Below, one piece after another: positions 45,029 through 56,200 of a stretch of 64,000 nucleotides of DNA (position 1 is its first letter; every line of letters starts with the position of its first letter). Under the pieces are notes generated by a model, which was given only the letters and a program-made list of their open reading frames with translations, was not told the DNA's origin and did not search any database. The stretch comes from an uncultured Eubacterium sp. (GTDB lineage: Bacteria; Bacillota; Clostridia; Lachnospirales; Lachnospiraceae), in NCBI GenBank assembly GCA_958446835.1, contig CAUCXT010000011.1, positions 11,501-75,500 of the forward strand, given 5' to 3'. The translations under genes were made by a program, and so were the position numbers.

Positions 45029-45199
45029 ATCTGCAATTACCATTCAAAAATAGCAAATCCAGCCGAGCCAGTCAACGGCAAGATACGGCTTTGCAAGCCG
45101 CCGTTGACTGCCCTGCCTGTTTTAGCTGTTAAGCAATAAAAGCAGGGAGGATTGCATTTCGGGATTTCCTGCTCGGTGGTGCTACTGTAAGGGTAGCGA
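45029..45199. other. Structured spacer with 10-bp inverted repeat
   Basis: AGTCAACGGC (45070-45079) pairs with GCCGTTGACT (45100-45109). Nested between them is CGGCTT-TGC-AAGCCG (45086-45100), sharing one base with the outer arm. No T-run follows, so it is a poor terminator. It separates the rightward ABC operon from the leftward hydrolase gene and could be a recombination or transfer remnant or a small RNA. Confidence 0.45.
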
Positions 45200-45964
45200 T
45201 TATTCAGTTATGTGTTGATTTATGAATTTTTTTATCAGCGTTGCGGCTTCTTCCGCATTGGAAAAAAGAGAGGGGTGTCCTCCGTTCGGAAAAACATATA
45301 CGGAAGATTGAGAAAGCATAGAAGCCATTTCTCTATATTCTTCTTCAATGTTATTTCGGCAACTTTCATCTTCTCTACTTCCCATGAATAAGATAGGCGT
45401 TTTTAATTTCTCCAATGGCTTATGAAATAGTGGACGCTTTTCCTCCGCACACTTCAATAATGCTTCTGTATCAAGATCAATCACCTTTTCCCAGTCTGCA
45501 CCTTGACACAATTCGTAAAATTGCTTTGACTGTGCATCTTCTTTCGCCGCTTTCCTTTCAGATAAAAGGTCAGCGGAAAAATTTTCATTAAGCGTGCGCC
45601 CGTCAAAGCTGTCTGCTACGACTGCGTGAAATAAGTCAGGGCGTTCCAACGCCGCATTGACCGCCGCCCATGCGCCTCCGCTTGTTCCAATAAGACTGAC
45701 CTTTCCGCATTGTAAATGTTCAGTAAGAGCAATCGTCTGTAAGGCTTCATCATACCACATATCCGGCGAAAAGCTTTCTACTCGATCTGATTGCCCGTTC
45801 CCTAAAAAGTCAATCAAAATACATCTGAAATTTTCTGTATACAGCGGCATAAGAAATTCAGACATTTTTGAAGAAGCTGTATTGCCATGTAGGAAGATAA
45901 TCGGCTCGCCTTGTCCGTATTCTTCATAAAAAATGTTTTTATCTTGATATTTGAAATATGCCAT
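45200..45964 (-). CDS. Alpha/beta-fold hydrolase
   Basis: The 254-aa protein has the hydrolase order: oxyanion HGNTASSK, nucleophile elbow IGTSGGAW (serine in G-T-S-G-G), an aspartate in GSREDESCRNN and the catalytic histidine in NGGHPSLF. The ATG at 45964 is set by GGAGG 8 nt upstream. The substrate is unknown; many relatives are lactonases, esterases or haloperoxidase-like enzymes. It is cargo together with the SRPBCC gene next to it. Confidence 0.88.
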   Translation of the reverse strand: MAYFKYQDKNIFYEEYGQGEPIIFLHGNTASSKMSEFLMPLYTENFRCILIDFLGNGQSDRVESFSPDMWYDEALQTIALTEHLQCGKVSLIGTSGGAWAAVNAALERPDLFHAVVADSFDGRTLNENFSADLLSERKAAKEDAQSKQFYELCQGADWEKVIDLDTEALLKCAEEKRPLFHKPLEKLKTPILFMGSREDESCRNNIEEEYREMASMLSQSSVYVFPNGGHPSLFSNAEEAATLIKKFINQHITE

Positions 45965-46040
45965 ATATCTTTCCTCCCTTTTCAATCTAACCGTTCAATA
46001 TTTGTTGTATCTCTATTTTCATATTCGTATCGCTCCTTTT

Positions 46041-46433
46041 TTATAATAGTGCCTTACATAAATCTGCAACAAATTGCGCCTGTTGTTTTTTTAGATAGTA
46101 TTTGACAAAAGGCTTCATAAAGAATCTTTTCGCTGTTACATACTCTGTAAAATCAATCTTCGTTTCATTATCTCTGGAAGTAAAATTACCAACCCAGTGT
46201 CCTTTCATGTTGCTGTTTTCCATGTCAAATTCCCAACGCTTATACGGCTCTATGACAGTGATTGTAAAGGTGGTCGGATAGCCCTCTTCGGTATATTCAA
46301 TAAACTGCTTGTCGCTTATGACTTCTGTTTTACTCAAATCACTACGCCATGTGTAATTTTCAACATCTGTAACAACTTTCCATACACTATGAATATCACA
46401 AGGAATACTGGCTTTAATATTTGAAGTTGCCAT
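46041..46433 (-). CDS. SRPBCC-family protein (polyketide cyclase-like)
   Basis: This 130-aa START-like fold protein begins MATSNIKASIPCDIHSVWKVVTDVENY, shortened: IPCDIHSVWKVVTDVENY, the classic SRPBCC start. The segments WEFDMENSNMKGHWVGNF and AQFVADLCKALL follow. GGAGG is 8 nt before the ATG at 46433. These proteins bind hydrophobic ligands. It precedes the hydrolase gene by 76 bp, so both may act on one small molecule. Confidence 0.82.
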   Translation of the reverse strand: MATSNIKASIPCDIHSVWKVVTDVENYTWRSDLSKTEVISDKQFIEYTEEGYPTTFTITVIEPYKRWEFDMENSNMKGHWVGNFTSRDNETKIDFTEYVTAKRFFMKPFVKYYLKKQQAQFVADLCKALL

Positions 46434-46536
46434 TTTTAACACCTCCGCACAAACTCCGTTTTTGATGTCTTTATTTTACCATACCTCGTTTGTGTTTCCT
46501 ATCCCTATTCATCAAGGACAATCAGCTTTTTTCTGA

Positions 46537-46695
46537 CTGCCCGACAAAGATTTCCGTCTTTTCAAAAAACGTCTGGCAAAGTCAATAGATGATGCATCGA
46601 AAAAACTGATCCACATAGAACATACTGATTTACTGGAAAAAATGGGATTCCCTGAAAACTGGAAAAACATTACCCGGTATCGCTTAACAAAATAA
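46537..46695 (+). pseudogene. Abi-family abortive-infection gene, 3' remnant
   Basis: The last about 52 codons of an Abi_2-type gene remain: FRLFKKRLAKSIDD, LLEKMGFPENWKNITRYRLTK shortened to MGFPENWKNITRYRL. The C-terminal MGFP.nW motif is typical of AbiD/AbiF-like phage-exclusion proteins. The frame is closed upstream by a stop at 46534-46536, and no start or HEPN core is left. It is probably a relic of a defence gene lost when the hydrolase cargo was gained. Confidence 0.6.
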
Positions 46696-46742
46696 AAGCA
46701 AGGAAGATGGCACTATATAAAGTAACCATCCTCCTTGCTTTT
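46694..46742. terminator. Strong bidirectional terminator
   Basis: AAAAGCAAGGAAGATGG (46694-46710) pairs with CCATCCTCCTTGCTTTT (46726-46742) with one mismatch. T-runs lie on the leftward exit. It ends the YodL operon, whose last gene stops at 46741, and overlaps the stop of the Abi remnant. Confidence 0.85.
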
Positions 46743-47583
46743 ATTGTTTTCTACGCTCCATATCCATCATCTGTTCCTGTGGCTGTTTCCCACTTCGCAT
46801 TGCAATCGCAGCCTGCTTCTCACGCAGTTTTTTCAATACGGAAGTCCTCTCTTTCTTCTTTTTCGGAGCTTTATTATTCATCAGACCATCAATCATATTG
46901 TAATTCTGTTCTTCTGTGATTTCCGCACTTCGCAAATACTCCCCATTTTCCTGTGCTTTCTGCCAGTTCTCAAGTTGTGGTTTTTCCGATTTTGTTATAG
47001 TCTCTATCTGCTTTGTTGGATGAAGATACCTCTGTATCTGTTCTATCGTCTTATCATCAAACCCGCTGCTCTCTCGGACAACCAATTCTCCGCTATCCTT
47101 CACTACAATATAAGCGGCATCTGCTCCATACTGCTCACTCTGCATAAGGAAAAACACGTTGCCTTCTACTTTCGTCTCGTCGATTGCCAGCCAGTTTCCT
47201 TTCACCCCCTCCACCTGATAGTCCACCGTATCCATAGAAATCAAGGTACTGGAACCATTCAGGCGGATAAAATCCGGCACTTTCACCAACTGCTTACTAT
47301 CCACATAAAATGAACTGATTGCCCCCTCTTTATTTATCACGATCACATCACTGGTGCTGAGGGAATGATATCCTCGAAAAGTTTTAGGCGGCTGCCGCAA
47401 AAAACGTCTCCAGATTGTTTCCGCAGTATCTCCCGGCAAGATTCCTGTGTGAAATACCTGTTCGTAATTTTCTGCCCGGACAGCAATCTTCTTCTCTTTT
47501 AACTCCTGATAGGGACGGAAACAAAGATGTTTCGTCTCCGCCCCTCTTTTCAACTGATAAATTGCATAGTGGTTTCGTATCAT
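46741..47583 (-). CDS. YodL/DUF4316-domain element protein
   Basis: The 280-aa protein has an N-terminal YodL-like domain (HYAIYQLKRGAETKHLCFRPY shortened: HYAIYQLKRGAETKHL; FRGYHSLSTSDVIVI), then a middle domain repeated in the 784-aa neighbour (VEGVKGNWLAIDETKVEGNVFFLM). The C-terminus is basic with TSVLKKLREKQA, also present at the end of the 784-aa and 2702-aa proteins. The function is unknown. It overlaps the preceding small gene by 4 bp (ATGA). Confidence 0.75.
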   Translation of the reverse strand: MIRNHYAIYQLKRGAETKHLCFRPYQELKEKKIAVRAENYEQVFHTGILPGDTAETIWRRFLRQPPKTFRGYHSLSTSDVIVINKEGAISSFYVDSKQLVKVPDFIRLNGSSTLISMDTVDYQVEGVKGNWLAIDETKVEGNVFFLMQSEQYGADAAYIVVKDSGELVVRESSGFDDKTIEQIQRYLHPTKQIETITKSEKPQLENWQKAQENGEYLRSAEITEEQNYNMIDGLMNNKAPKKKKERTSVLKKLREKQAAIAMRSGKQPQEQMMDMERRKQ

Positions 47584-47813
47584 ACGCTCTCCTCCGGTTC
47601 CTGTCTATAACTCTCCAATTCCAGACTAAGGTATTCTGCTTCTGAAATCTGCTTCAGCTTGTTTAGTGTATTGATTGCAAGCGGAAATACCTCGTCATCA
47701 TCCTGCACATGAGGAAGAATCTCCTCAATCTGATCCATCGTTCTCCTTCGGGTTCCCCCGTCAAACATTGCCACGACCAATAATTCATCATTTTCAAATA
47801 CGATCTTACTCAT
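47580..47813 (-). CDS. Transposon-transfer assisting protein (TTRAP-like)
   Basis: The 77-aa protein has an N-terminal segment (DELLVVAMFDGGTRRRTMDQIEEILPHV, shortened: LLVVAMFDGGTRRRTMDQI) and NTLNKLKQISEAEYLSLEL matching the pattern of the small transfer-assisting proteins of Tn916/Tn1549-like elements. It overlaps both neighbours by 4 bp, so the three genes are translationally coupled. Family assignment is from memory of the pattern. Confidence 0.65.
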   Translation of the reverse strand: MSKIVFENDELLVVAMFDGGTRRRTMDQIEEILPHVQDDDEVFPLAINTLNKLKQISEAEYLSLELESYRQEPEESV

Positions 47814-50164
47814 AATTCCATATCCTCCTTCTTTTTACTCTGGGACCGTTCTGGGCGTTTCTGTTCTGTCTGCTGTGCCTTTAATCTTTCCTGTCGTTCT
47901 TTCAACGCTTTTAAGACGGACTCTTTCTTACTTTCTCTTTGCGGCTGTTCCTGTCTCTGCTCCGTCCCCTTTTCGGCTTGTGCTTCTTTGATCGGATACC
48001 ACAACTTAACACCTCGTTGTTCCATTTCTTTTACTGCCCGTTGTACCAATGGATGATTCTTCATATAAGGAATCCCCTCCAATGTCTCCATATCAATCTG
48101 ATTACTGCGCATCAATGGATATTCTCCGGCATACAGGCTGTCCTCCTGCAAGCAAATCCCAATTCCTTTTCCACTGTTCATGCGGTCAGATGGAATCTGT
48201 TTATAAATGTCAAAGGCTTCATCAATCGTTAAATCCGCATGATATTCCCCTAAGACGGAAAATTCCATACATTCTGCCACATAATAAGTCAGTGAAGGCT
48301 CTGCCTGTTGTTCCTTTTCGGCATTCTCTGCACATTCCATAAGTTCCTCATAATCCATCACTTTACAATCATGGATAGAAATTCCCTCTTCCGCCAATAA
48401 ATCTCCTGCGGCTTCTTCAATCGTAAGCTCTGGATCGTCATATACACCGCCATCCTTTTCCAGATAATCTTTATCATAAAACGTGTAATCATAGCCACCA
48501 TCCGTATGTTGGATGGTAAAGAAACCAATGCCCGTATCATACGCAATCTGTGTCTCATGTACTTCAAGACTTTCTTTTAAATACTGAACTGTCTGATAAA
48601 TCTGTGGATTCAGCCATCCTGTTACTTTTGTCCAATCTTCCGTCAGGTGGTCTACCCCATTTTTACATTGAATAAAATCAAGACTTCCCGGAAGTGGGGA
48701 TTGATTCTGAATCCCAAGCGCTTTCATCTTATGGGTTGGCAATGCAAAATAATTCTCTAACGCTTCTGACAGGGAAAAATATTCCCGGATATCTAATTTT
48801 CCCTGTTTTTGTAAATCTTCCACGACATAATAGTGATCTATATAATGTAATTCCGGCATTTTCAGCCTTAATCCTTTTTCCGTTGCAACGCTATAAATTT
48901 CATTAAAGTTAAATTGGTACTCCTCTCCGTTCTCATCAATTCCAAACATAGAATAATCCCAGGAATCATTGATGATCGGCTGTGCTTTCTCTGTATAGAG
49001 TTCTTTTCCGTCATATAAGACAATATCTGTGTCTGCCGGTAATTCCTTCAGATCATATACCGACGCACCATTTCCTTCCAGATATTCAGAAATTGCAAAA
49101 CCTGCCTCTGCATCAAACCCATTTCGTAAATCCTCTGCTACCAGAGTACCATTTTCTGATACAATGATGTCTGCCGCCTCGCTTCCATACTCATCATGTC
49201 TCATAAGGAAAAATCGTTCTCCATGATACTCCCGCTGTCCTATGGTATGCCATGTTCCCATGTGTCCTTCTACCATAAGCCCGGAAGTCTGTTCCGTTAC
49301 ATGGGGAATCCCCATTTTTTTCTCCACATCAAGCATACGAATTTCTCCTCTGACCAGATGGATGTAACCATCCAAGACTGCCGGATGGCTGTTCACCAGA
49401 TAGTCCAAGTTCATATCCATTCCTCTATGGATATTTTCCGTAACTTCAATCCCATCTGCCCACGCCCGGTTGTCTCTGGAAAAGCGTCCGTCCTCAGATA
49501 GATGCCGCAAAGTATTTGCCAATACATAAGAAACACGTTCCGTTCCAAACTGTTCCAGCACTCCGCCGGAATCTTCCAATGAAAGCCGCATACCATCAAA
49601 ATGCTCCCTGATTGTCTCCTCAATGGCTTTTTTACAGTCTATGTTTAACTTTCGGGAATCCAAATAGTCATCCGCTGCTCCATGTTCCATTGCATATTGA
49701 AGTGTCTGCTGGTAGACAGGCAGATACTCCTTCTTTTCTTCCACAGTCTCTTTTTCATCCTGCATATTAGAGACTTCCTGTAAACGCAATCGCTCATGGA
49801 TAAACTCCGGCAGCTCTGTAAAACCGAAAGAATCTACATAATAGGCTTTACTTTCCCCGTTCTTTCGCATAACAACCACGTCACTGACCGAAAGGGAATG
49901 CCCGGTAAAATCCTGCGGATGATTGATATTGAATTTCTCATACAGGAAATTTAACGTATCTTCCATACCAAGCCGATCACTGTATATCAGTTCGTAATCT
50001 TCTCCATGAATTTCAAATCCGAAATTGCTTGCTTCACGCATTCCCATAAACTGATAGGTTCTCTCCTCAGATTTTTTTAACTGATAAATTCCATAATACT
50101 CTCCGTTGCCATCAAACAACCGACTTTCTTTTTCCATGTCATTTATAATTTCTTTCTCTCTCAT
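47810..50164 (-). CDS. 784-aa YodL/DUF3849 polyvalent element protein
   Basis: Near residues 20-115 is a YodL-like domain (YYGIYQLKKSEERTYQFMG; FTGHSLSVSDVVVM). At about 150-290 a DUF3849 domain follows (LPVYQQTLQYAMEHGAADDYL shortened: VYQQTLQYAMEHGAADDYL; LEQFGTERVSYVLANTLRH). Then comes a unit like that of the 280-aa protein (MGTWHTIGQREYHGERFFLM), two or three further alpha/beta modules, and a basic tail with ESVLKALKERQERLKAQ. These multi-domain proteins are carried by conjugative elements and are thought to counter host defences. The specific activity is unknown. Confidence 0.75.
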   Translation of the reverse strand: MREKEIINDMEKESRLFDGNGEYYGIYQLKKSEERTYQFMGMREASNFGFEIHGEDYELIYSDRLGMEDTLNFLYEKFNINHPQDFTGHSLSVSDVVVMRKNGESKAYYVDSFGFTELPEFIHERLRLQEVSNMQDEKETVEEKKEYLPVYQQTLQYAMEHGAADDYLDSRKLNIDCKKAIEETIREHFDGMRLSLEDSGGVLEQFGTERVSYVLANTLRHLSEDGRFSRDNRAWADGIEVTENIHRGMDMNLDYLVNSHPAVLDGYIHLVRGEIRMLDVEKKMGIPHVTEQTSGLMVEGHMGTWHTIGQREYHGERFFLMRHDEYGSEAADIIVSENGTLVAEDLRNGFDAEAGFAISEYLEGNGASVYDLKELPADTDIVLYDGKELYTEKAQPIINDSWDYSMFGIDENGEEYQFNFNEIYSVATEKGLRLKMPELHYIDHYYVVEDLQKQGKLDIREYFSLSEALENYFALPTHKMKALGIQNQSPLPGSLDFIQCKNGVDHLTEDWTKVTGWLNPQIYQTVQYLKESLEVHETQIAYDTGIGFFTIQHTDGGYDYTFYDKDYLEKDGGVYDDPELTIEEAAGDLLAEEGISIHDCKVMDYEELMECAENAEKEQQAEPSLTYYVAECMEFSVLGEYHADLTIDEAFDIYKQIPSDRMNSGKGIGICLQEDSLYAGEYPLMRSNQIDMETLEGIPYMKNHPLVQRAVKEMEQRGVKLWYPIKEAQAEKGTEQRQEQPQRESKKESVLKALKERQERLKAQQTEQKRPERSQSKKKEDMEL

Positions 50165-50189
50165 ATATAAATCCCTTCTTTCTAAAACA

Positions 50190-50212
50190 CCCGCCAGAAC
50201 ATTTCTGACGGG
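50190..50212 (-). terminator. Hairpin between helicase gene and 784-aa gene
   Basis: CCCG-c-CAGAA-CAT-TTCTG-a-CGGG, read on the minus strand, is followed by TGTTTTAG. It may be a weak terminator or attenuator inside the operon, reducing expression of the downstream YodL genes. Confidence 0.45.
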
Positions 50213-50218
50213 TTTCTT

Positions 50219-53200
50219 TTATAATGCCTGTTCATATTTTTTTGTTGGTTTCTGACTATACTGCTCTATACTTCCCTTCGCCTGTTTTTCTCTCAACTTG
50301 TCCAATACAGAAGGCTTTTTATAAGAATCTGCACTCTTTTCCGCTTCTGGTTTTTGAAATGTAGGATTGGTAAGATTTCCCGGCTGCTTTGGCAAATCTT
50401 CTGTTTCTCCTTCGACTTCTATCACCTCATGGTTGCTCTTACTATCCATATCCAACAGTATGTTCAGTTCATCCAGACGTTTCATTTTTTCAGCAAGTTC
50501 CGTCTCTTGGGCAAATGGCTTTTTCACTTCCTCCTGTGCAGACAATAACTGCTCCTGTAACGTTTCCAGTTTCAGCTTTGCCTCCGGCAGTTTCTTCTCA
50601 ATTCCGGTAAGGGCATTTTGGATACGCATGATGTTTCCCAACGCATCTTTTCCAACTTCCACGGTATAGCTGCATTTTCCCTTAATGGTTAAGTTATAGC
50701 ACTGATTGAAGGAATCATAGGCAGCGCTCAATGAAAATCCATGAAACTCTCCCACTGTCCCGGATACCTGTACCGTTTTCAATCCACTGCAAGCTGCAAT
50801 CAATGCAGTTCCGGCTTCTTTCCGGTCTGTATATACTTTCCCACTCACTGTTATAGAAAAATCATCCTTTTCTTTTTGAAGCAGCGATTTTGCCACCTCC
50901 CAGTCTGCGTTAAGTCCTGCAATCCGTTCTTTCATGGATGTAATCTGCATTGGGTAGTTTCTTGCAATATCCGTCTCTAGCCGATAGATCTGACTGGTAT
51001 GGTTTGCTTTCATCAACTTCAGCTTGCTTACCTGAATATCCAAATCCATCTTTTCTTTTATATAAGGATTGCCTGTTGCAAGCGCCTTGATCTCTGCGTA
51101 GGTAAGAGCTGCATCATCCACATCCTCACAGGCACGAACCGGAGATTTACTGGTCATGATCTGGGAAATGAATTTCTGCTTATTCTCCAAAATCTGCCAC
51201 ATATAGCTGTCAAAGGTATTCTCTGTCACATAGCGGAAGATTTTTACCTTCTGGTTTTGATTGCCCTGCCGCAAAATTCTTCCCTCCTGTTGTTCCAGAT
51301 CAGAAGGCTTCCAAGGACAATCCAAATGATGAAGGGCGATAAGCCTGTCCTGAATATTGGTTCCTGCGCCTAATTTCGGTGTAGAACCCAGAAGAATACG
51401 CACCTGCCCGGAACGTACTTTCGCAAATAATTCTGCTTTTTTTGCTTCTGTGGTGGCTTCATGGATAAAGGCAATCTCCTCCCTTGGGATTCCACGCCCT
51501 ACCAGCTTCTCCCTCACATCATCATAGACATTAAACGTTCCGTCATTCTTTGGCGTAGATAAATCACAAAAAATCAACTGGGTAGACTTTTGAGGGGCTG
51601 TCTCTTTCCAGATTTCAAAAGCATTTTCCACGCAACGGTTTACCTTGCTGTCTCCCTCATCCGGGAGCATATCGTTGATAAGCCTTTGATCTAACGCACA
51701 CTTTCTTCCATCGTTGGTAATCTTAAGCATGTTGTCGATTGTAGCATCCACGCCGCCTGAGCGCACCATTTCCGCACGCTCTGCAAAACTTTCTACCATT
51801 GACTTTTGTATCTCGCTTGGCTTTATGACCTCATTGATATACTCTGCTTCCGGCACAGGTAAATTCAACATATCCGAAGTCTGGATATCAGCGCTCTCCT
51901 TAAATAAAGAAATGAGTTCCGGCAGATTAAAAAAGCGGGCAAACCTTGTTTTTGCACGATACCCAGTCCCTTCGGGTGACAGCTCAATGGCTGTAACTGT
52001 CTCTCCAAATGCGGCTGCCCATGAGTCAAAGTGTCCCAGTCCCATTTTCTGCAGCGTATCATATTGTAAATAACGCATGATGGTGTAAAGCTCCGTCATA
52101 CTATTGGAAATCGGCGTTCCCGTTGCAAAGGTTACTCCTTTTCCTCCGGTAATCTCATCCAGATATTGACACTTCATAAACATATCCGAAGATTTCTGTG
52201 CATCCGTCTGTGCAATCCCCGCAATGTTCCGCATTTTCGTGTATAAAAACATATTTTTATAAAAATGGGATTCGTCTACAAACAGACGGTCTACACCAAG
52301 CTGTTCAAAAGTTACTACATCATCCTTCCTTGTCTGGTCATTTAATTTTGCCAGTTTCGTTTCCAACGTCTTTTTTGTTTTTTCCATCTGTTTTATGGAA
52401 TAGCGGGAACCCTGCTCGGACGCTGCTTCTTCTATTGCATTGGTAATATCTGCAATCTGTCGGTTAATGGTATCAATCTGACGTTCTTTCGATAATGGAA
52501 TCCGTTCAAACTGACTATGCCCGATAATGATCGCATCATATTCCCCAGTTGCAATTCTGGAACAAAAACTCTTGCGGTTTGCCGGAGTAAAATCATTTTT
52601 TGTTGCCACCAGCACATTCGCACCGGGATATAGGCGAAGAAAATCACTGCCCCACTGCTCGGTTAAGTGGTTCGGGACTACATAAAGGCATTTCTGTGCA
52701 AGACCTAATCGTTTGCTCTCCATACCCGCCGCAATCATCTGAAAAGTCTTGCCCGCCCCTACGCAGTGAGCAAGCAGTGTATTGTTGCCGTATAATACAT
52801 GTGCCACTGCATTTTTCTGGTGTGGTAAAAGTGTGATTTCCGGTGTCATTCCTACAAATTGGATGTGGCTTCCATCATATTCCCTTGGACGGATGCTGTT
52901 GAAAATCTCATTATAGGTTTTGCACAGTGCCTCCCTCCTGTCGATATCCTTAAATATCCACTCCTTGAAGGCTTCCCGGATCAACTCCTGCTTTTGCTGT
53001 GCCAGCATGGTTTCTTTTCGGTTCAGCACCCTCTTTTCTTTTCCATCTTCATAAATGGTATCGTACAGCTTCGTATCTTTGAGATTTAGTGCATCCTCCA
53101 GTAAACGATACGCATTGGCGCTTCCTGTTCCATAGGATGAAGTAATGACAGGATTGCCATAATCACTGCTCTTTCCTGTAACCAACCATTTTCCTGTAAC

Positions 53201-56200
53201 TTCCGTATATTTCACATCCACCGTACTACCTAACAGGTGTTTCGGGGTATGAAAAATTTCTCCCATAAACTGTGTAATGTATGTAGGCGCAATCCATGTC
53301 GCACCTAACCGCACCTCAATCTCGGACGCTTCCAAATCTTTCGGCTGTACTTTCTCTAAATACTGCACATTTACCGCATACTCTGGATGATTTTCTGCAA
53401 AGGTACGGGCAGTATTTAATTTTTCCCGCACATTCCCGGATAAGTATTCATCCGATGATTCCCATACATCTGTAAGCGGATTTTTAAAGATCACTCCCTG
53501 TAAATCTTCAATAATCTCCTCTTCCGATTTCCCAGCCAGTTCTGCCATAAAGGGAACGTCTACCCTTGCCTTTTCTCCGATACAGACTGCCAGCGCCTCC
53601 GTTGCGGTGTCCACCGATGTGACAGGCTGTGCTTTTCGTATGGTACGTTTCGTAAAAATATCCGCTTTTCGTAACAGATTTCCTTCCTCATCCGTTAATT
53701 CCAGAGAGGAAAGTAAGCAATAACTGCTGTCCTGAGAAAATGCCCGTCGGTTTGCGGTACTGCTTAAAAGCCCATATTTTGCAGTAAAGGCATCGTACAC
53801 TTTCGATAGTTCTTGCTGCAGTTTTGCTACCGCTTCATCGGAACCATCATTTAACTGACAATCAATCAGCTCCCTTGTCAGGTTACGGACTTCAATCATT
53901 CCCAAAACTCGCTCGGCTGTCATTTTCGGCAGCTCCACCCGGTTCATTTTGGAATTTTCCCGGTAATATACTTCCCCGTCTATATTGGCAAAGCTAAAGT
54001 TCTTAACTGACGGATCAGCAGGAATAGATTTGACTTCTTCCTCCAGTTCCGAATCTTCCCACACCCGTTCTTCAATCGCTCCGTGAATATGGCTCACAGC
54101 TTCCCGTAACTGTTCTGTCAGATCAGCTCCTTCGATGGCTTTTACTGTTACCTGCTGTTTCCCATACTGGGTACTTTCTTCCGTAAATTCTCCCAACACC
54201 ATTTCTGGATGTGCTACAAAATAGGAATTGATCGTATAACCTTCCTCGGTTGTCCCAAGCTGTACCCAGTCCGGCATGGTAAGTGCTGCCCGGTCACGCT
54301 TCTGCAGAAATAAAATATCCGCTACCACTTCTGTATTGGCATTTCTCTGAAACGCATTAGAGGGAAGGCGGATAGCCCCCAGCAAATCTGCCCGGTTTGC
54401 AAGGTACTCACGGACACTGGTGTTTTGCTTATCCATCGTTCCGCTGGAAGTCACAACCGCTACCACTCCGCCCGGGCGTACCAAATCCAAAGATTTTGCA
54501 ATAAAATAATCATGGATAAAAAAATGGAAACGGTCATATTTACGGTCTGGCACCTTATATGCTCCAAACGGGACGTTCCCGATCACACAGTCAAAAAAAC
54601 TGTCTGGAAAGTCGGTTGTCTCAAATCCTTGTATCGCAATCTGGTTTTTCTGGTATAACTGTCTGGCAATCCTGCCGGATACACTGTCTAGTTCCACACC
54701 ATACATTTTCATTTCACGCATACTCTCTGGTACTAATCCCATGAAATTTCCTACACCACAGGACGGTTCCAACACATTGCCATTTTTAAGTCCCATATCC
54801 TCTAATGCACGATACATTGCCTGAATCACAGTTGGCGAAGTATAAAACGCATTTAAGGTGGACGCTCTCGCAGCTTCGTATTCTTCCGGGGAAAGCGTCT
54901 CATATAATTCCGTAAATTCTTTCTCCCACTCTTTGTTTTTCTCGTCAAAGGCATACGGCAGACCACCCCATCCTACATAACGGGATAGAATTTCCTGTTC
55001 TTCCGGCGTTGCCATCCGTTCATCGGATTCCAGTTCATGCAATAACTGGATAGCTTCCACGTTTGCCCGGAATTTTGCCTTCAAACCGCCAGCACCTAAA
55101 TCTTCGTCTGTAATACGGAAATTCACAGGTTCATGAGGAACGCTTTCCAACCCTTTTGCAGTTCTGATCGTTTGAATTTCCCCTGTTGACAAAATCTTGT
55201 CTGTCACTTCGTCTACAATGGGCTGCTTCCACTTCTGCTCTGTCTCCGTCATCTGTTCAATAACATCATCAATGAGCTGCATCTGTTCCGGCGGAAAATC
55301 AGGGTTCAGCATCGGTTCCAGCACATGGTCTTTTTCTGCCGCTTCGTAAATGACATCCATCTGCTCAGGCGAAAAATCTTCTTGAGTGACACCTGCTTCT
55401 TCCATTTCTTCCTGAATCCGATTGCCTACCCGGTTGGACAACACATAATCTTCGTATTCATAACCTTCTTCCCACAGTTCTTTGGCTTCTTTAAAAGGAA
55501 TCTGTTCCGCAGAAACTTCCTCAAACGGAAGCTCCGGTTCTGCTTCTTTTTGTATAACTTCCGCTGTTTCTTCAGAAACCGTCTGCTCTGTGACCTCTGG
55601 AAGTACCGTATTTTCTGCTTCTGCAAGTGCCGACATATCCATAAAGTCAAATAAGGACATCTGCTGATTGCTGATCACTTCCGGCTCTTTCTCTTTTTGA
55701 GGGAAGATGGTGTATGTACCCTCTATATATTGCTGTACCTGCGATAGAAGTTCTACACATTTCTCATAATCTTTATGCTCAAGAGGAAGTTCTGCTAATG
55801 CTTCACTCATCTCTTGTACCAGTTCTCCTCCCATTCCCTGTTCCAACAATTCCGCAGCCTCTATTCGATAGTCATGCAGAAAATCTTTATGTTCTTCCCA
55901 GGGACGGGGAATGTCTTTCGGAATAGCGAGATAAAAAGAACGGACTTTTGCACCAATCTGTTCCCGTTCATAAGACGGCATCCGAGAATAATCCTGTGGC
56001 TTTAAGAAACGGTTCTGTTCTATTAAAAATGCTGTCCTCTTTGCTACCTGTGACCATTTTAAAACTACTGTTGCATCTGCCTTTTGATAAGAACCCCGTT
56101 CCAGCTTTAATCCTTTTCCAGCATAGTCCGCATGGGACTGGTCTGCACCATAAAGAGCATGGCTGCATCCTCCCATACCATACTCATCCTGAATAAACCT

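Noticed and set aside
55426..55650. Basic 74-codon frame inside the giant gene, other frame
   Set aside because: It is the shifted reading of a glutamate-rich stretch; unlike tnpV it has no ribosome site or family pattern.
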